Positions 37,318 to 45,417 of a stretch of DNA of 64,000 nucleotides are shown in pieces. Positions within the stretch are counted from its first letter, which is position 1; the number at the start of each line of letters is the position of its first letter. The position numbers were made by a program, and so were the translations under genes. Under the pieces are notes generated by a model. It searched no databases. It was not told the DNA's origin and was given only the letters and a program-made list of their open reading frames with translations. Source of the DNA: Rubripirellula reticaptiva (GTDB taxonomy: Bacteria; Planctomycetota; Planctomycetia; Pirellulales; Pirellulaceae); NCBI RefSeq assembly GCF_007860175.1, contig NZ_SJPX01000004.1, positions 186,001 to 250,000 on the forward strand, given 5' to 3'.

Positions 37318-38255
37318 TGGACCACCTCCGTTTTCGATTCACCACTCGGCGATTCTTGCAAGATCGCTTCGCCCGAGGTGCAGGCCACGAAGGTTTCTTC
37401 GAGTGTCGCAATTCGATACCGAACGTTGACGACGCCCGCCGTTTGTCGCAGGTCATCGATCATCGATGAATCGAGATGGCGAACAAAGACCTGTCGCTGC
37501 GAACCTGATGTTTCTTCGCTCAAGATTTCGGCCGGCCGAGGCAGCATCGCGACCGCACGCAGCGGATCATCAACATCGTAGACGACCTGCCAGATCGATT
37601 GCCGAATCTCGGCCAGTGCCCCATGCAAAACGATTTTGCCGCGGTGCAAAATCGCGATCGTGTCGGCGACCCGCTCGACTTCGTTGATCTGGTGACTCGA
37701 CAGAAACACCGTCCGGCCGGTCGCCGCTCGATCGATCATGCTTTCCAAAAAACTGCGGCGAACCTTAGGGTCCAAACCGGACGTCGGTTCATCCAGGATC
37801 AGCAGCGCCGGGTCGTGTGCCAACGCTAGCGAAAGCGCCACTTTGGCGCGTTGCCCTTTGCTGAGATGACGGATCTTTTGGTCCGGTGTGATTTCATAAC
37901 GTCGGATCGATTCTTCGTATCGCGTCAGAAATTCGCGATCATAAAATGATGCCGCAAAGCCGCCGATCTGAGCAACGGTCATCCAGTCGTAGAGTGAAGG
38001 CGAATCCGACACGTAACCGATTCCACGACGCACGGCCAACGGATCTTTGCCCGGGTCGATACCTGAAACGAGGCACGTTCCGGACGATGGTTTTTGAAAA
38101 CCTGTGAGGATTCGGATCAGTGTGGTCTTGCCTGCTCCGTTTTCGCCCAACAGAGCGAACACGGTACCGGGCTGGATCTCTAGGTCGACTCCCCGAAGCG
38201 CATCACAGCGGCGGAAGTGCATGGTCAGGTTTTTTGCGGTAATCACGGGTGACAT
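37314..38255 (-). CDS. ABC transporter ATP-binding protein
   Basis: A 313-residue cytosolic ATPase. The Walker A GENGAGKTTL (38-47), signature LSKGQRAKVALSLALAHDP, Walker B ALLILDEPTSGLD and switch His in SSHQINEVE are all intact, so it should hydrolyse ATP and drive the adjacent permease. It is closest in style to the ABC-2/CcmA group of ATPases with a C-terminal extension (about 215-313), which often contacts the permease. It is the second gene of a four-gene operon: four bases separate it from the regulator and four bases overlap the permease. Confidence 0.94.
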   Translation of the reverse strand: MSPVITAKNLTMHFRRCDALRGVDLEIQPGTVFALLGENGAGKTTLIRILTGFQKPSSGTCLVSGIDPGKDPLAVRRGIGYVSDSPSLYDWMTVAQIGGFAASFYDREFLTRYEESIRRYEITPDQKIRHLSKGQRAKVALSLALAHDPALLILDEPTSGLDPKVRRSFLESMIDRAATGRTVFLSSHQINEVERVADTIAILHRGKIVLHGALAEIRQSIWQVVYDVDDPLRAVAMLPRPAEILSEETSGSQRQVFVRHLDSSMIDDLRQTAGVVNVRYRIATLEETFVACTSGEAILQESPSGESKTEVVQ

Positions 38256-38259
38256 GACA

Positions 38260-38700
38260 CTAGCCTTTCGTGGATGCAGACGAGTTATCTTCAGAGGATT
38301 CGACGTGAACGGCGGGGGTCGTCTTGGTCAATTTTTTAAGTTCGCTGTCGACGATGGCTTGGATCTTGGATTGATCCAGACCGGCGTGCCAAGCTTCGCC
38401 CAGGACCTCGCCGATCCGCTCGGCCAGCACATCGTCGCGGTGCCGTCGGCAAAGGGCCGCCGCCCCGGTGCTGATCACCATGCCACGGCCACGAAGCGAT
38501 TCGATCACACCGGCGCTTTGCAGTTCCGTGAACGCGCGAGCGACTGTGTTGGGATTGATCGCTAATTGGCCCGACAGGACGCGGGCGCTTGGCAGTAGTT
38601 GCCCCGGTCGCATCGAACCGGCCGCAATCGCCGCTTTGACTTGTCGTACGATCTGTAAATAGATCGCGACGTCGGAATGAAAATCGATCGATAAAAACAT
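38260..38700 (-). CDS. GntR-family transcriptional regulator, YtrA type
   Basis: The protein has 146 residues from the ATG at 38700. The winged helix-turn-helix lies in about residues 5-75 (YLQIVRQVKAAIAAG, LLPSARVLSGQLAINPNTVARAFTELQSAG, GRGMVIS), as in GntR proteins. The C-terminal part is short and helical, typical of the YtrA subfamily, which usually represses an ABC transporter operon that includes itself. That fits here: it is the first gene of the ABC operon. An imperfect palindrome overlapping the predicted -10 box of its own promoter is a good operator candidate. The last 15 residues are disordered (Ser/Glu/Asp-rich). Confidence 0.93.
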   Translation of the reverse strand: MFLSIDFHSDVAIYLQIVRQVKAAIAAGSMRPGQLLPSARVLSGQLAINPNTVARAFTELQSAGVIESLRGRGMVISTGAAALCRRHRDDVLAERIGEVLGEAWHAGLDQSKIQAIVDSELKKLTKTTPAVHVESSEDNSSASTKG

Positions 38701-38731
38701 GGCACACTCGGGCAAGAGACTAGGTCGCTTG

Positions 38732-38753
38732 GTTCACTAGTTAGATAGTACAC
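38732..38753. promoter_or_regulatory. Candidate operator of the YtrA-like regulator
   Basis: GTTCACTA (38732-38739) and TAGTACAC (38746-38753) form an imperfect inverted repeat (6 of 8 pairs) around a 6-base spacer. It lies 32 bases before the regulator start and overlaps the predicted -10 box, as expected for autorepression by a GntR dimer. Confidence 0.5.
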
Positions 38754-38774
38754 TCGGTCTGTGGGTGACGTCAA
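38745..38774 (-). promoter_or_regulatory. Candidate sigma-70 promoter of the ABC operon
   Basis: On the minus strand TTGACG (38769-38774) is followed after 18 bases by TACTAT (38745-38750). The distance to the start codon of the regulator is about 45 bases. The -35 box matches the consensus at five of six positions, the -10 box at four. Confidence 0.5.
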
Positions 38775-38882
38775 GCGATTTCGCCCATGTTTCTGAATCC
38801 GTTGGCCGGTATTCGATCGGGGTGCTTTGTCGTTAATCTGTTCTGCTGATTCGCTCGATCATTTACTGGTTCGGAAACGCTC

Positions 38883-40112
38883 TTGGACAATGCATTTTTA
38901 TCGGATGGACGCACACGATCGCCGCAGGCTACGGTCGCCGCAGTCATCACAGGCGTGGGACGCAGCGCGGTGGCAGTTGTTTCACTTTGCGGCCCGCGTG
39001 CCGCGGAGATCATCCAGCGGTGTTTTGGTCCTGCGACAAACGGCGACTTTTGTCCGGGGCAGATTCGCTATGGCGTTTGGCATGGGGTGACCCGTGGTAA
39101 CGGAACCGCAGGCGCGGCCGGTGAGTCGGTGGTCGTCACCCCGATTGGTTCGCTGGACTTCGAAGTCCATTGTCATGGCGGACGTGCGGCGACAATGCGA
39201 GTTCTTGCCGACCTGACCGCGGCTGGTGCCGTCGAAATCAGTTCGTCGCAGTATTGCGATCAGGCTTCGTCGTCTCGAATCGTCGCGGAAGCCACCGAAG
39301 TTCTAACGCGATGCGTGACCGCGCGGACCGCGGCAATCGCCATGGCGCAAGTGCGCGGCGTGCTCTGCAATTGGGCCAGCGATGCGATCGTGCGGCTACA
39401 CGCACACTCTGTAAGCAAAGATTTGGCAAGTGAAAACACTTGCCAGCTCGACGAAGTCAAGCAACAGGCAGCGGCGATTCATCGTTTTGCTGACGTTACA
39501 ACACGTTTGGATCAACCTTTTCGTGTTGTCTTGGTGGGGCCACCAAATGTTGGGAAAAGTAGCTTGCTCAATGCCATTGTCGGCTATAACCGCAGCATCA
39601 CCATGGACATTGCAGGAACGACTCGAGATGTGTTGCATGCGGAAACGGTGATCGATGGGTTGCCGATTCGAATCAGCGACACGGCGGGCATTCGTGTTAG
39701 CAACGAACCGATTGAACGCGAAGGTATCTCTCGTGCCCATGATGCGGCTGGTCAAGCAGACCTGGTGATTCGCGTTTCTGAACCTGGGGTGCCTACGAGC
39801 GACAAATTTGCCGCGACCGCTTTGATTGATGTGCTGAACAAGGCCGATCGTTTAAGTGAGACTGAGCGATCGGCGACCAAGGTGCTTTGCACGGTCGCCA
39901 CAACCGGCGAAGGTGTTGGCGAACTGATGCGACGGATTTCGGCGTCGTTGATTGGGGTGATGCCACCGGTGGATCAGCCGGTCGCGATCAACAATCGACA
40001 AGCGAAATGTGTGGCTGAGATTGCCGAAGCTGTTGATGCACACCAAGCGACCAGGTTGCTGGAAAGTTTGATTGATTTCCCGTCCATTGACCAAAGAGAA
40101 TCTGATGATTGA
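38883..40112 (+). CDS. MnmE/TrmE-like GTPase lacking the C-terminal CxGK motif
   Basis: The protein has 409 residues; canonical MnmE has about 450-460. An N-terminal folate-binding-type domain is present (VITGVGRSAVAVVSLCG, 22-37; HCHGG, 96-100). A shortened helical region follows, then the G domain: G1 GPPNVGKSS (219-227), the switch AGTTRD (244-249), G3 DTAG (266-269), G4 NKAD (319-322). MnmE ends with a conserved Cys-x-Gly-Lys essential for modifying the wobble uridine of tRNA. This protein ends LIDFPSIDQRESDD with no such Cys. It is therefore either a divergent MnmE with altered chemistry or a GTPase with another role. The start codon could be any of several; 38883 is the first that keeps the fold. 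It overlaps the asparaginase gene by 8 bases. Confidence 0.82.
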   Translation: MDNAFLSDGRTRSPQATVAAVITGVGRSAVAVVSLCGPRAAEIIQRCFGPATNGDFCPGQIRYGVWHGVTRGNGTAGAAGESVVVTPIGSLDFEVHCHGGRAATMRVLADLTAAGAVEISSSQYCDQASSSRIVAEATEVLTRCVTARTAAIAMAQVRGVLCNWASDAIVRLHAHSVSKDLASENTCQLDEVKQQAAAIHRFADVTTRLDQPFRVVLVGPPNVGKSSLLNAIVGYNRSITMDIAGTTRDVLHAETVIDGLPIRISDTAGIRVSNEPIEREGISRAHDAAGQADLVIRVSEPGVPTSDKFAATALIDVLNKADRLSETERSATKVLCTVATTGEGVGELMRRISASLIGVMPPVDQPVAINNRQAKCVAEIAEAVDAHQATRLLESLIDFPSIDQRESDD

Positions 40113-41010
40113 AACGAAGATCGAGTGGTCCATTGCGATTCACGGCGGTGCCGGTGGCGGACCCGAGCGATGGGAAGCGGGTAAGGCGGCTGCGCGAAAA
40201 AACGGTCTCGAGCGTGCCCTGCAAACCGGTATCGAATTGCTCAAACACGGTGCCGACGCGATTGATGTCGTTGAAGCCGTGGTCGTTGTTTTTGAAGACG
40301 ATGCCAACTTCAACGCGGGACGCGGCGCTGTGCTGACCGAAAATGGTACCGCCGAACTGGATGCGTCGATCATGGACGGAAAGACGCTAGGTTGTGGGGC
40401 GATCGCGGGAGTCACCAAAGTCAAAAACCCTATTTCGCTAGCTCGACTAGTGATGACCCAGACGCCGCATGTTTTGTTGGTCGGCCCAGGTGCGGACTTG
40501 TTCGCCGAGCAACAGAAGGTGCAGCTGGTTTCACCGGAGTACTTTCTGACAAAGCAGTCGGCCGACGACAACGCTCCTCCGCACTTTGGAACGGTCGGAT
40601 GTGTCGTGCGAGATTCGCATGGAAACCTTGCTGCTGGGACCAGCACGGGTGGAACCTCAAAGAAATTGCCGGGCCGCGTGGGTGATTCACCCATCATCGG
40701 AGCCGGAACGTTTGCGGCCAACGATGCCTGTGCGGTTTCATGTACCGGACTTGGCGAAGAGTACATTCGTGCGGCGGTCGCCTACGATGTGGTCGCTCAA
40801 ATGCGGTATGCGGGGCGATCGCTCACCGAAGCCGTGACGGAAATCATGACCGCGCGACTGAAGCCCAACGACGGGGGCTTGATTGCGGTTTCGCGTGACG
40901 GCCAAGTTGTGATGCAGCACAACACACCCGGAATGAACTGTGGCATGGCCGACAGCAGCGGTCGGATGACGACCGCGTTTTCGCTTCCCGGTGGTGGCCG
41001 ACCCGAATAG
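40105..41010 (+). CDS. Isoaspartyl peptidase / L-asparaginase (Ntn hydrolase)
   Basis: A 301-residue plant-type asparaginase that matures by cleaving itself before Thr163 (HFGTVGCVVRD), giving alpha and beta subunits. It removes isoaspartyl dipeptides from damaged proteins or deamidates asparagine. Other family blocks are IAIHGGAGG at the N-terminus, NAGRGAVLTENGTAELDASIM, GTSTGGTSKKLPGRVGDSPIIGAG and CTGLGEE. The length is normal. The ATG lies inside the 3' end of the GTPase gene (8-base overlap), so the two are translationally coupled. The combination of a GTPase and a protein-repair hydrolase is unusual. Confidence 0.95.
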   Translation: MIETKIEWSIAIHGGAGGGPERWEAGKAAARKNGLERALQTGIELLKHGADAIDVVEAVVVVFEDDANFNAGRGAVLTENGTAELDASIMDGKTLGCGAIAGVTKVKNPISLARLVMTQTPHVLLVGPGADLFAEQQKVQLVSPEYFLTKQSADDNAPPHFGTVGCVVRDSHGNLAAGTSTGGTSKKLPGRVGDSPIIGAGTFAANDACAVSCTGLGEEYIRAAVAYDVVAQMRYAGRSLTEAVTEIMTARLKPNDGGLIAVSRDGQVVMQHNTPGMNCGMADSSGRMTTAFSLPGGGRPE

Positions 41011-41057
41011 CCGTCTGTTCCCAGATGATCGTCTGGGGACAAGTGGCCGGTGAGTGA

Positions 41058-42056
41058 CTACTTCGACAGCATGTTGCGATACATATTGATGCCCGCAGGT
41101 CCAACCAGAACCACGAAGATGCCTGGGAAAATGAACAACACAAGCGGAAAGATCATCTTGACGGCTGTCTTGGCCGCCTTTTCTTCGGCAATCTGACGTC
41201 GTTTGACTCGCATTGAATCACTTTGCACGCGAAGTGCGTTGGCAACACTCGATCCGAACTTGTCGGCTTGGATCAGAATCGATGCCAGTTGTTTCAAGTC
41301 ATCCACACCGCTGCGAAAACCGAGTGCTTGCAACACTTCGCTGCGAGTTCGTCCGAATTGTAGTTGTTGGTTGGCGATACCAAATTCTTCACCGATGTCT
41401 TTGTGGCTCTTCATCATTTCTTCGGCCACTTTACGCAGGGCTTGGTCCATCCCCAGACCGGCTTCCACGCAGACAACCATCAAGTCGAGCGCATCGGGAA
41501 GACCCAAGAAGATTTTCTCGCGTCGACGTTTTGCCAAGTGCCCCAAAATGACTGTGGGCAAACCAAAACCGACGACAACGCCGCCAGCAAGTTTCATCAG
41601 CATTCCTTGGGTGAAGCCGTCCGAAATCAAGCCAACTGCCCCGCCTAGGAATAAGCCCGTACCGGCTAGGATGAACTGGATGCCTTTGAAGACAACGGGT
41701 GCCGTTTCGCGTCGAAAGCCAGCGTTCACTAGCTTTTCACGCAGGTCGCTCATTTCCTTTTCGTTACCCGAAACGGTTTTTTCAAGCGGCGAGGTGGCCT
41801 TTTCGAGAGCTGCGGCTAAGGCTTCGCCCTTTTTGCGGTTTTTCTCTGATTCTTCATTGTTTCCACCTGAAGTTCGGCCGCTGCGAAGTGCATCGAGTCG
41901 ACTTTCAGCGGTCGGTTTGTCGTCACCGCTGACACGTGAAATTGCGAACCACGCACCTGCAGTGACGGCGACAAACACAGCGATGGATGCGATGGTGGCG
42001 GGGCCAAGTGCGGCGACAAGAGTTAGCGAAGTGATCATAAAGTTTATTCCTTGCAA
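41058..42056 (-). CDS. tadC: Tad pilus assembly protein TadC (type II secretion F domain)
   Basis: A 332-residue inner-membrane platform protein of the Tad (tight adherence) pilus machine. It has an N-terminal helix (about 12-34), a charged cytosolic stretch, a helix pair (about 125-170), the T2SSF domain (about 190-300) with LPDALDLMVVCVEAGLGMDQALRKVAEE, and a final helix. The DxxDLMxxxxEAGxxxxxAL pattern is typical of TadC. The start ATG at 42056 has AAGGAA upstream. It is the last visible gene in a minus-strand run with cpaF and tadB, 86 bp after tadB. Confidence 0.92.
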   Translation of the reverse strand: MQGINFMITSLTLVAALGPATIASIAVFVAVTAGAWFAISRVSGDDKPTAESRLDALRSGRTSGGNNEESEKNRKKGEALAAALEKATSPLEKTVSGNEKEMSDLREKLVNAGFRRETAPVVFKGIQFILAGTGLFLGGAVGLISDGFTQGMLMKLAGGVVVGFGLPTVILGHLAKRRREKIFLGLPDALDLMVVCVEAGLGMDQALRKVAEEMMKSHKDIGEEFGIANQQLQFGRTRSEVLQALGFRSGVDDLKQLASILIQADKFGSSVANALRVQSDSMRVKRRQIAEEKAAKTAVKMIFPLVLFIFPGIFVVLVGPAGINMYRNMLSK

Positions 42057-42142
42057 GTGTCTTTAGTCGACAAATGCGTGACGGGCGTTTCGCGTGATGA
42101 TTGTTGGGGAGTCGTCGAAATGAAACAGGTTCAAACAGAGCG

Positions 42143-43111
42143 TTAAACTTTGATGGTAATGATCTTCTTGATCACCAACGCACCGATTAATTGTGTGACT
42201 AAAGCGATGCCAAGCATGTAGCGACCAATTTCGTCGGTGAACAACATCATCACGTACTCGTAGTTCAATTTCAGCATCACCACGAACAACACAGGCGGTA
42301 ACGCCAGCAACACGGCACCACTCATTCGACCTTCGCCAGTCAATGCTTGGATGGTTCCCAAAATCATCAGGCGTTCGCGAACAAGGTGACCGATCTTTTC
42401 GAGGATTTCGGATAAGTCACCACCGGTTTGTCGTTGCAAAATGACGGCGGTGGCAAAGAATCGCAGGTCCATATTTGGGATTCGTAAGGCCATGTCGTCG
42501 ATCGCTTCGTCCAAGGGAATACCCAAGTTTTGTTCTTCGAAGCAGCGACGGAACTCAGTGGCCAGCGGCGCGTCCATTTCAGATGCGACCAAACCGAAAC
42601 CAGCGTTGAGTGAGTGTCCGGCGCGGAGCGAACGGCTTAGCAATTCCAATGCTTGTGGCATTTGGTTGCCGAAGGCGCTTAGGCGACGCTTGCGTTTCAT
42701 CATCAGCCAACCAATCGGCAATCCCATTAGCAGAGCGCCCAGGATGGGAGCGAGTAGAACGGGAATGGGAGACAGCACACATGCCATCACCCCAGCGCCA
42801 AAGAATCCAACGCAAATGAATCCGAACTTGGCCGGTGTTAGCGGTAGGTCCGCCTGTTCCAAGTAGTCCGAAATCGCCGGCATTCCCGCCGTCAAACGCG
42901 ACATGAGGCTGGTTCCATCGTCGCCGTCGAGTCGCATCAACGATGCTTGCGCGACTTCCTCGGTTTTGCCACCTCGACGGCGCGACGCCATCGCAGCAAG
43001 ACGGTCTTCGGTGGCGGTGGAATCATCCGCTGGCATCAAGACGTTCACGGCGAACGCGACAAGTGAAGCGACAACGATGCCGATCACTAGGGCAATGACT
43101 AATCCGGACAT
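42143..43111 (-). CDS. tadB: Tad pilus assembly protein TadB (type II secretion F domain)
   Basis: The protein has 322 residues. The first helix (about 4-25) is followed by a cytosolic segment, two close helices (about 95-135), the T2SSF domain (about 145-275) with MPQALELLSRSLRAGHSLNAGFGLVASEM and a C-terminal helix pair. Together with TadC it forms the platform that couples the ATPase CpaF to pilin insertion. Placed between cpaF and tadC in the usual Tad order. No prepilin (flp), secretin (rcpA) or cpaE gene lies in this window. Confidence 0.92.
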   Translation of the reverse strand: MSGLVIALVIGIVVASLVAFAVNVLMPADDSTATEDRLAAMASRRRGGKTEEVAQASLMRLDGDDGTSLMSRLTAGMPAISDYLEQADLPLTPAKFGFICVGFFGAGVMACVLSPIPVLLAPILGALLMGLPIGWLMMKRKRRLSAFGNQMPQALELLSRSLRAGHSLNAGFGLVASEMDAPLATEFRRCFEEQNLGIPLDEAIDDMALRIPNMDLRFFATAVILQRQTGGDLSEILEKIGHLVRERLMILGTIQALTGEGRMSGAVLLALPPVLFVVMLKLNYEYVMMLFTDEIGRYMLGIALVTQLIGALVIKKIITIKV

Positions 43112-43235
43112 GGCAGGTAGGTTTCAGTTTGCAGGTTACAGGTTTCAGGTAAGTCGAAGGGGCAAGTTTGAAGGTGTCATGGTTGGTTTCGGTGGACACC
43201 TGAAACCTGATCCCTGACACCTGCGATTTACGCCT
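43112..43235. repeat. CAGGTTTCAGG-rich spacer with 12-bp inverted repeat
   Basis: The spacer between cpaF and tadB contains repeated CAGGT/TTTCAGGT words. CAGGTTTCAGGT (43139-43150) has its exact reverse complement at 43198-43209. A similar ACCTAATACCTAACCCCTAAAACCTG stretch, shown here only as short words, precedes the gyrB-type gene at about 48880-48908. It has no protein-coding potential. Confidence 0.7.
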
Positions 43236-44555
43236 CTAAGCTTGCATCATGACTCGTTCGCGGAAGGCGCTGGCGGGCAAACGCACGCCTGCAGCTTCTA
43301 GTTTTTCCATGAAGCTCGGGCGGACGCCGGTGCACTCAAAGTGGCCGAACGCCTTGCCTTCTTCGTTGATGCCCTTTTGGACATAGCGATAGATGTCTTG
43401 CAGGATGACGGTGTCTTGTTCCATACCGACGACTTCGGTGATTGCGGTCACACGGCGAGGACCACCTTGCAAACGGTTGGCTTGAATTAGCACATCGACT
43501 GCACCAGAAACTTGTTGGCGAATCGCCTTCACCGGAAGATCGAAACCCGACATCATGACCAGCGTTTCCAATCGAGCGATCGCGTCACGAGGCGTATTGG
43601 CGTGAACCGTTGTCATCGAACCGTCGTGACCGGTGTTCATCGCCTGCAACATGTCCAACGTTTCACCACCACGGCATTCGCCGATGATGATTCGTTCGGG
43701 ACGCATTCGCAGGGCGTTCTTGACCAAGTCCGTTGCGGTGACGGCACCACTGCCTTCGATATTCGGTGGCCGAGTTTCCAAGCGAACGACGTGATCTTGT
43801 TGCAATTGCAATTCAGCCGCGTCTTCGATCGTTACGATCCGGTCATGGTGATTGATGAACGAAGACAAGGTGTTCAGCAGGGTCGTTTTACCCGAACCCG
43901 TACCACCAGCGATGATGCAGTTCAATCGTGCCTTAATACAGCCTTCTAGCAACATCACCATTTCGGGTGTGAATGCTTTGTAGTTGAGCAGGTCTTCTAG
44001 CTTCAGCGGGTTCGAACCGAATCGACGAATCGAAACGGCTGCCCCGTCGAGAGCCAGTGGCGGGATAATCGCGTTGACCCGTGAACCGTCTTCCAACCGC
44101 GCGTCGACCATCGGCGAGGTTTCGTCGACACGACGGCCGACTTTACTGACGATACGGTCGATGATTTGCAGCAAGTGTTTGTTGTCGCGGAATTCGACTT
44201 CCGACTTCTGCATCTGGCCGCCTTTTTCGACGTAGATGTTCTTTGGACCGTTGATCAGAATATCGCTGACCAAGGGGTCTTTCAGAATCAACTCGAGCGG
44301 GCCAAGTCCCAGCACTTCGTCGATGACTTCGTCAACGATTCGTTCGCGTTCTTGACGGTTAAGCAAAGTGTCTTCGGCGTCGCAAAGGTGTTCGACCACC
44401 ATGCGGATTTCGCGTTTGAGCGTATCGCCTTTCAAATCGCCGACACGTGACAGGTCAAGTTTGTCAACCAACTTGCCGTGGATGCGACGCTTGATGTCTT
44501 CGAATTGTTGTTGACGGCCGGCGTCAGGTTTTGCTTGTGGGGTGCCAGTTCGCAT
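43236..44555 (-). CDS. cpaF: Tad pilus secretion ATPase CpaF/TadA
   Basis: The protein has 439 residues from the ATG at 44555; an in-frame start at 44693 would add 46 residues with no family similarity. It is a GspE-type hexameric ATPase that powers Tad pilus assembly. Visible motifs are [19 protein letters not shown], the Walker [14 protein letters not shown] (about 215-227), the Asp box DAAELQL, Walker [12 protein letters not shown] and the His box in [19 protein letters not shown]. The upstream sequence has AAGGGA at a suitable distance. It leads tadB and tadC on the same strand. Confidence 0.95.
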   Translation of the reverse strand: MRTGTPQAKPDAGRQQQFEDIKRRIHGKLVDKLDLSRVGDLKGDTLKREIRMVVEHLCDAEDTLLNRQERERIVDEVIDEVLGLGPLELILKDPLVSDILINGPKNIYVEKGGQMQKSEVEFRDNKHLLQIIDRIVSKVGRRVDETSPMVDARLEDGSRVNAIIPPLALDGAAVSIRRFGSNPLKLEDLLNYKAFTPEMVMLLEGCIKARLNCIIAGGTGSGKTTLLNTLSSFINHHDRIVTIEDAAELQLQQDHVVRLETRPPNIEGSGAVTATDLVKNALRMRPERIIIGECRGGETLDMLQAMNTGHDGSMTTVHANTPRDAIARLETLVMMSGFDLPVKAIRQQVSGAVDVLIQANRLQGGPRRVTAITEVVGMEQDTVILQDIYRYVQKGINEEGKAFGHFECTGVRPSFMEKLEAAGVRLPASAFRERVMMQA

Positions 44556-44929
44556 CGCAGTTTTTCCCTTGGTTGTGATAACCGTTAAATCCCGTGCATT
44601 GGTTCGCTCGCTGCCAAACCGACATGATGGCGGCGGAGCGATTTTTCGGGTCATACCGCTTGGGATGCTGCGTTTCCTCGCCACAAGTGGCATTCAAGCA
44701 TCCAAAGTAGGAAGACCCACGCAAAGATAGAACCTAAAACGTGCGTAGGCGGAAATAGCGTCAGAGTTTTCGCAAACCTGATAGGTTCGCACTGGCTGTC
44801 GAGGGAAGAGTCACTCCACAAAAAAAGCCGGGTCATCTTCGATCTTGAAGATGACTCGGCTTTGATCTGTCGCGTATTTGTGATTCACGGCACAGTACGA
44901 TATCTGTGCAGCGAGATCATGTGTTCAAA
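44556..44929. other. Intergenic gap, 374 bp, with terminator
   Basis: The gap contains the promoter region of cpaF and, at its right end, the terminator of the small secreted protein gene (44824-44863). I see no further gene. Confidence 0.45.
44824..44863 (-). terminator. Terminator of the 125-residue secreted protein gene
   Basis: Arms 44824-44840 and 44847-44863 pair over 17 positions with one mismatch around a 6-base loop. On the minus strand the stem is followed by a run of six or more T (A-tract 44818-44826 in the plus strand), the layout of a Rho-independent terminator for the gene ending at 44930. Confidence 0.85.
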
Positions 44930-45307
44930 CTACCAAGGGCCTCGTACGTAGTACGTGCCGAACTGGTCGGTGTGGCTAGGCCATAGCGGTGTTGGTTGGA
45001 ACTGACCACGTCCACCATTTGCTGGCGAACCTGCGCTGCGTCCGAACTGATGATAGATCGGATACGTTTTGTTTTGGCTGACGCCCCAGGAATACGTTTG
45101 ACGCATGTGCGCGGTCGGCGGAACGACCAGTGCCAAAGGTTGGCCGTAGTTCTGGTTGTAGTAGTTGCCGTGCCAAGGACGGTTCATCGCGTAGTTGTGA
45201 TTCCAAACTTGGGCTACGGCTAATGGGTCGCTAGCCGACGCGGTGGAACCGCTCATCGTGATCGCCGAGGCAACCAAGCCGGCGGCAAGAATGATTCGGG
45301 AGATCAT
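44930..45307 (-). CDS. Small secreted Tyr/Asn/Pro-rich protein
   Basis: The protein has 125 residues with a signal peptide (about 1-25, ending SASA). The mature part is rich in Tyr, Asn, His and Pro and contains VVPPTAHMRQTYSWG and YPIYHQFGRS. I recognise no named domain, but such small proteins are common in Pirellulaceae genomes. It shares the motif V-P-P-x(2,3)-H-x2-T-Y with the neighbouring secreted protein, so the two may be distant paralogues. It lies upstream of the Tad genes but has its own terminator. Confidence 0.8.
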   Translation of the reverse strand: MISRIILAAGLVASAITMSGSTASASDPLAVAQVWNHNYAMNRPWHGNYYNQNYGQPLALVVPPTAHMRQTYSWGVSQNKTYPIYHQFGRSAGSPANGGRGQFQPTPLWPSHTDQFGTYYVRGPW

Positions 45308-45417
45308 GAGTTCAGTTCTCAGTGGTTAAAGGAATGTCAAGTTCGCCAAGCCAGTACTGGTGGTGACGCGTCCGAGGCAGAGCCAGGATGCGTCCCGGTT
45401 TGACGATCAAAGTTCAA

